Shown in pieces: positions 38,449-40,974 of a stretch of DNA of 40,974 nucleotides (positions within the stretch are counted from its first letter, which is position 1; every line of letters starts with the position of its first letter). The position numbers and the translations under genes were made by a program. Source of the stretch: SAR86 cluster bacterium AG-447-A08 (GTDB lineage: Bacteria; Pseudomonadota; Gammaproteobacteria; Magnimaribacterales; Magnimaribacteraceae); NCBI GenBank assembly GCA_003212335.1, contig QCQA01000011.1:1-40974 (forward strand), given 5' to 3'. The notes beneath the pieces are model-generated. The model was not told the origin of the DNA. It ran no database searches and saw only the letters and a list, made by a program, of their open reading frames with translations.

Positions 38449-39072
38449 TTATTCCTTAATTTTACTGAGTATTCTCAGAGACTTTATTGCCTCTATTTCT
38501 TGAAATTGACCACTATCAAGGGCCTTCTTATAGATATTAAAAGGGGGCCTACCTCCATCTTTCGGGTCAGGGAAAACATCATGAATTGCTAATAAGCCAC
38601 CTAAAATTAACCTGTTTCCCCATAGTTCATAATCTTTTTGAGCTGCTTCCTCACTGTGCCCACCGTCAATAAAGATAAAACTGAACTCCAATTTAAGGTC
38701 AGCATAAGCTTCTTCTGACGTTGAAACTACTGGTATTACAACTCCCTCTAATTGAGATCGATGAATAGTTGCAAGAAAGTAAGGCAGGGTATCTATTCCT
38801 TTTCCTGTTTTATCAACTAAATCAGGATCAAAATACTCTTCTCCTGGTTGCTGTTCTTCTGACCCTTGGTGATGATCTACAGAATAAAGTTTTTCATGAT
38901 TCTCTTTTACAGCTGAGCCAATATAGACTGCTGATTTTCCACAATAACTTCCAATTTCTAGTGCAGGACCTGCTTCAGTTGCAGTTTTTGAGTGAGTGTA
39001 TAGAGCCTCTCCTTCCGATGGATCAAGAAAGCCTTTCACTTTTTTTATATCAATAGGAAGATTTAATTTCAT
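38449..39072 (-). CDS. MT24-type class I SAM methyltransferase
   Basis: 207 residues. The SAM site is ALEIGSYCGKSAVYIGSAV, then YSVDHHQGSEEQQPGEEYFDP, FSFIFIDGGHSEEAAQKDYELW and LLAIHDVFPDPKDGGRPPFNIYKKAL, the last a metal/substrate region typical of the Methyltransf_24 family. It is convergent with the toroid gene (stops one base apart) and divergent from hldE. As I recall, actinobacterial relatives with the same VDHH-GSEE and HDVFPDP-DGGRPP blocks sit in the same orientation as the toroid gene, so its inverted position here is a local rearrangement. The substrate is unknown. Confidence 0.83.
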   Translation of the reverse strand: MKLNLPIDIKKVKGFLDPSEGEALYTHSKTATEAGPALEIGSYCGKSAVYIGSAVKENHEKLYSVDHHQGSEEQQPGEEYFDPDLVDKTGKGIDTLPYFLATIHRSQLEGVVIPVVSTSEEAYADLKLEFSFIFIDGGHSEEAAQKDYELWGNRLILGGLLAIHDVFPDPKDGGRPPFNIYKKALDSGQFQEIEAIKSLRILSKIKE

Positions 39073-39157
39073 TAATTTTTAACATCATTTTGAACTCGAT
39101 AAAACTTACTACAATACTTAAATCAATAATATAGAACAGCATAATGAACTCAAGGTA

Positions 39158-39171
39158 TATAATTACCTCAT
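39158..39171 (+). promoter_or_regulatory. Candidate hldE promoter, nearly leaderless
   Basis: A perfect TATAAT (39158-39163) lies eight bases before the hldE ATG (39172), so transcription would start within a base or two of the start codon. The only AAGG (39152-39155) is upstream of the -10 and could not serve as a Shine-Dalgarno. No convincing -35 was found. Confidence 0.45.
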
Positions 39172-40584
39172 ATGGACCTTAAGATATTAAATAAAGGACA
39201 TGTCCTAGTTTTTGGAGATATCATTTTAGATAGATATATTTCTGGAAGTGTCGACAGAGTTTCTCCCGAAGCACCTGTGCCTGTTCTCAAACCATCTAGT
39301 GAAGAGATCAGATTAGGCGGGGCAGCAAATGTTGCTCTAAATTTATCTAGTCTCGGTTCTAATGCAACAATAATTGGAGTAATTGGAAAAGATGCTTCTT
39401 CGACTCAGGTTATTGACCTATTGCAGAAAAACAATATTAAAAAAGCTTTAAGCAAATCTGATCATCCTACTATCTCAAAGTTAAGAATCCTGGCATCTCA
39501 GCAACAATTAATCAGAATAGATAATGAAGAAGAATTCTCTGAAACAGACCGGCAATCAAGTTTATCTCATTATAAAAAGCACATAAATTTAAAAAAAAAC
39601 AAGGTCCTTATTATCTCTGACTACGGAAAGGGTACCTTAAAGAATATCCCGCTAATCATTAGAGAAGCAAAAAAAACAAAAAAAACAATCTTAGTTGATC
39701 CTAAAGGAGATGATTTCTCGAAATACAAGTCAGCTGACATCATCACTCCAAATCTTCATGAATTTGAAAGAGTAGTCGGAAAGATAAATAACGAATCTGA
39801 AATTACGAAGAAAGGGAAAGAACTTATCAAATCTCTTAGGCTAAATTCACTTCTAATAACCAGAGGCTCAGATGGAATGACACTCTTAGACAAGAGAAAT
39901 GGAAAAATCATTAGAGAGGATTTTCCTACAGAGGCAAGAGATGTATTTGATGTATCCGGAGCCGGCGATACTGTTATTGCTAGTATTGCTGCAGGGCTGG
40001 CAGGAGGATTCACTCTTTCAGAGTCAATTCGATTGGCTAACATTGCTGCCGGAATAGTGGTAGGTAAATCTGGTACAGCTACAGTTACCCAGGCTGAGTT
40101 AGTTCCTTACCTGGGTCTTTCCGAATCTTACGTTACGTCTAATGAAATAAAAGGTTATTCACAAGACCTTCATGAAAGATCCAAAAAAATAGTTTTCACT
40201 AATGGATGTTTTGATATTTTGCATGCTGGGCATGTCGAGTATCTTGCGGCTGCAAAAGAACTTGGAGACAAGCTCATAGTTGCTATAAATACTGATAGAT
40301 CAGTTCGTAAATTAAAAGGCTCTGGTAGACCAATTAATACCCTGGCTCATAGAGCCAAAGTTTTAGCTTCTTTACAATGTGTAGATAAGGTAGTTTTTTT
40401 TGATGAAGAAACTCCAATTAAGCTTATTAAAACTATTAAACCAGACGTGCTTGTAAAGGGAGGAGACTATAAAATTAAAGATATCGTGGGTTATAAAGAG
40501 GTTACCAAGTCAGGAGGTTCTGTAGTCACAATTCCCTTATTTGAAGGCTTATCAACTACAAAGATAATTTCTAAGATACTTTAA
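39172..40584 (+). CDS. hldE: Bifunctional heptose-7-phosphate kinase / heptose-1-phosphate adenylyltransferase
   Basis: Makes ADP-D-glycero-beta-D-manno-heptose, the donor used by the heptosyltransferases of the LPS core. 470 residues, normal. The N-terminal ribokinase-type domain (about 1-315) has FGDIILDRYISG, RLGGAANVALNL and the GAGD motif FDVSGAGDTVIA. The C-terminal nucleotidyltransferase (about 338-470) has FTNGCFDILHAGHVEYL, the RINTL-like RPINTLAHRAKVL and VKGGDY. It is separated from the core transferases by the cassette genes. Its stop overlaps that of the convergent acyltransferase (40581-40584). Confidence 0.97.
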   Translation: MDLKILNKGHVLVFGDIILDRYISGSVDRVSPEAPVPVLKPSSEEIRLGGAANVALNLSSLGSNATIIGVIGKDASSTQVIDLLQKNNIKKALSKSDHPTISKLRILASQQQLIRIDNEEEFSETDRQSSLSHYKKHINLKKNKVLIISDYGKGTLKNIPLIIREAKKTKKTILVDPKGDDFSKYKSADIITPNLHEFERVVGKINNESEITKKGKELIKSLRLNSLLITRGSDGMTLLDKRNGKIIREDFPTEARDVFDVSGAGDTVIASIAAGLAGGFTLSESIRLANIAAGIVVGKSGTATVTQAELVPYLGLSESYVTSNEIKGYSQDLHERSKKIVFTNGCFDILHAGHVEYLAAAKELGDKLIVAINTDRSVRKLKGSGRPINTLAHRAKVLASLQCVDKVVFFDEETPIKLIKTIKPDVLVKGGDYKIKDIVGYKEVTKSGGSVVTIPLFEGLSTTKIISKIL

Positions 40585-40973
40585 TCTTTATTGCGATTCA
40601 TTCTTCTCTTTTCTCTTCTCTTTTCTCTACTTGTCCACTTAGGATAAAGAGATTCAGCTTGTCCGGACTTAAATCGTCTATGCATCCAAAGATAACCACT
40701 TGGATCTTTTTTAATGAACTCTTCGTAAGTTTTGTTCATTTCAAATAAGAAATCCTCTTCGTTCATAGAGAGCTCAATATTTTTTATTTCAATTTCATAT
40801 GAATTATCTACTTTAGAAACGTCAGCCAAAACTATTTTTATATCTTTTTTGAGAAATAAAGCAGGAAAAGTAACAGTTGCTGCCTTTCGTCCAAAGAAAG
40901 GAACCATTTTGGATACTTTGAGGCCATAATCTTGATCCGCTGCATATAAGAAGTTCTTACCCGATCTAATCCA
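40581..40973 (-). CDS. LpxL/LpxM-family lipid A acyltransferase, N-terminal part outside the window
   Basis: The C-terminal 130 residues are visible; the frame is open to the window edge (first full codons W-I-R-S-G-K). It reads AADQDYG followed by VPFFGRKAATVTFPALFLKKD and ends with GYLWMHRRFKSGQAESLYPKW, matching the last third of late acyltransferases that add secondary fatty acids to lipid A (DQDYG, VPFFG and W-x-H-R-R-F-K blocks). The HX4D active site lies upstream of the visible part. The C-terminus is very basic (REKRREKRRMNRNKD). LpxL and LpxM cannot be told apart here. Its position beside hldE fits an LPS locus. Confidence 0.87.
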   Translation of the reverse strand, partial: WIRSGKNFLYAADQDYGLKVSKMVPFFGRKAATVTFPALFLKKDIKIVLADVSKVDNSYEIEIKNIELSMNEEDFLFEMNKTYEEFIKKDPSGYLWMHRRFKSGQAESLYPKWTSREKRREKRRMNRNKD

Positions 40974-40974
40974 T

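Overview
The window is a piece of a low-GC, tightly packed gammaproteobacterial chromosome. The 16S and 23S rRNA genes read as gammaproteobacterial. Gene order around several loci matches pseudomonads as I recall them: tyrS next to an rrn operon; ponA/mrcA next to aroK-aroB-gltB-gltD; algC-argB-slmA; ilvE-waaF-waaG-waaP...hldE. AT-rich codons, minimal spacers, overlapping stops, an rRNA spacer without tRNAs and missing ancestral blocks (pilMNOPQ, waaC) suggest a streamlined free-living marine lineage of the SAR86 type. That placement is an inference; an alignment of the rRNA would settle it.

Layout. 1-1002: 3' part of tyrS. 1206-6123: rRNA operon 16S-23S-5S with both processing stems, closed by a strong terminator. 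6148-6978 (-): type II pantothenate kinase. 7046-10278 (+): a VOC protein translationally coupled to a large subtilase lipoprotein with an autotransporter-like tail. 10270-15320 (-): cobS-cobT followed by two paralogous diiron ferritin-like proteins. 15402-17951 (+): cysE, a crotonase and tesB. 17962-25653 (-): aroK-aroB and gltB-gltD. 25674-28046 (+): PBP1a. 28039-30865 (-): algC-argB-slmA. 30954-38447 (+): ilvE, then LPS core genes waaF, waaG and a fused double WaaP-type kinase, running without a break into GT4 / methyltransferase / alpha-alpha toroid genes. 38449-39072 (-): a second methyltransferase. 39172-40584 (+): hldE. 40581-40973 (-): the 3' end of an LpxL-family acyltransferase.

How the genes work together. 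Most of the window is housekeeping: translation, glutamate, shikimate, cysteine and arginine synthesis, peptidoglycan, and LPS core and lipid A. Three parts go beyond that. (1) A four-gene set of GT4, methyltransferase, 'prenyltransferase-like' toroid and MT24-type methyltransferase sits inside the LPS core locus and looks like a conserved cassette of unknown product. (2) A MoxR-type AAA+ (CobS) and VWA (CobT) pair lies directly upstream of two diiron proteins and away from any cobalamin gene, suggesting a metalloenzyme-activating chaperone. (3) The 16S rRNA carries paired compensatory changes in normally invariant helices, including the EUB338 probe site.

Limits: everything was read by eye. 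Family assignments rest on recognised motifs, and statements about other genomes come from memory and were not searched.
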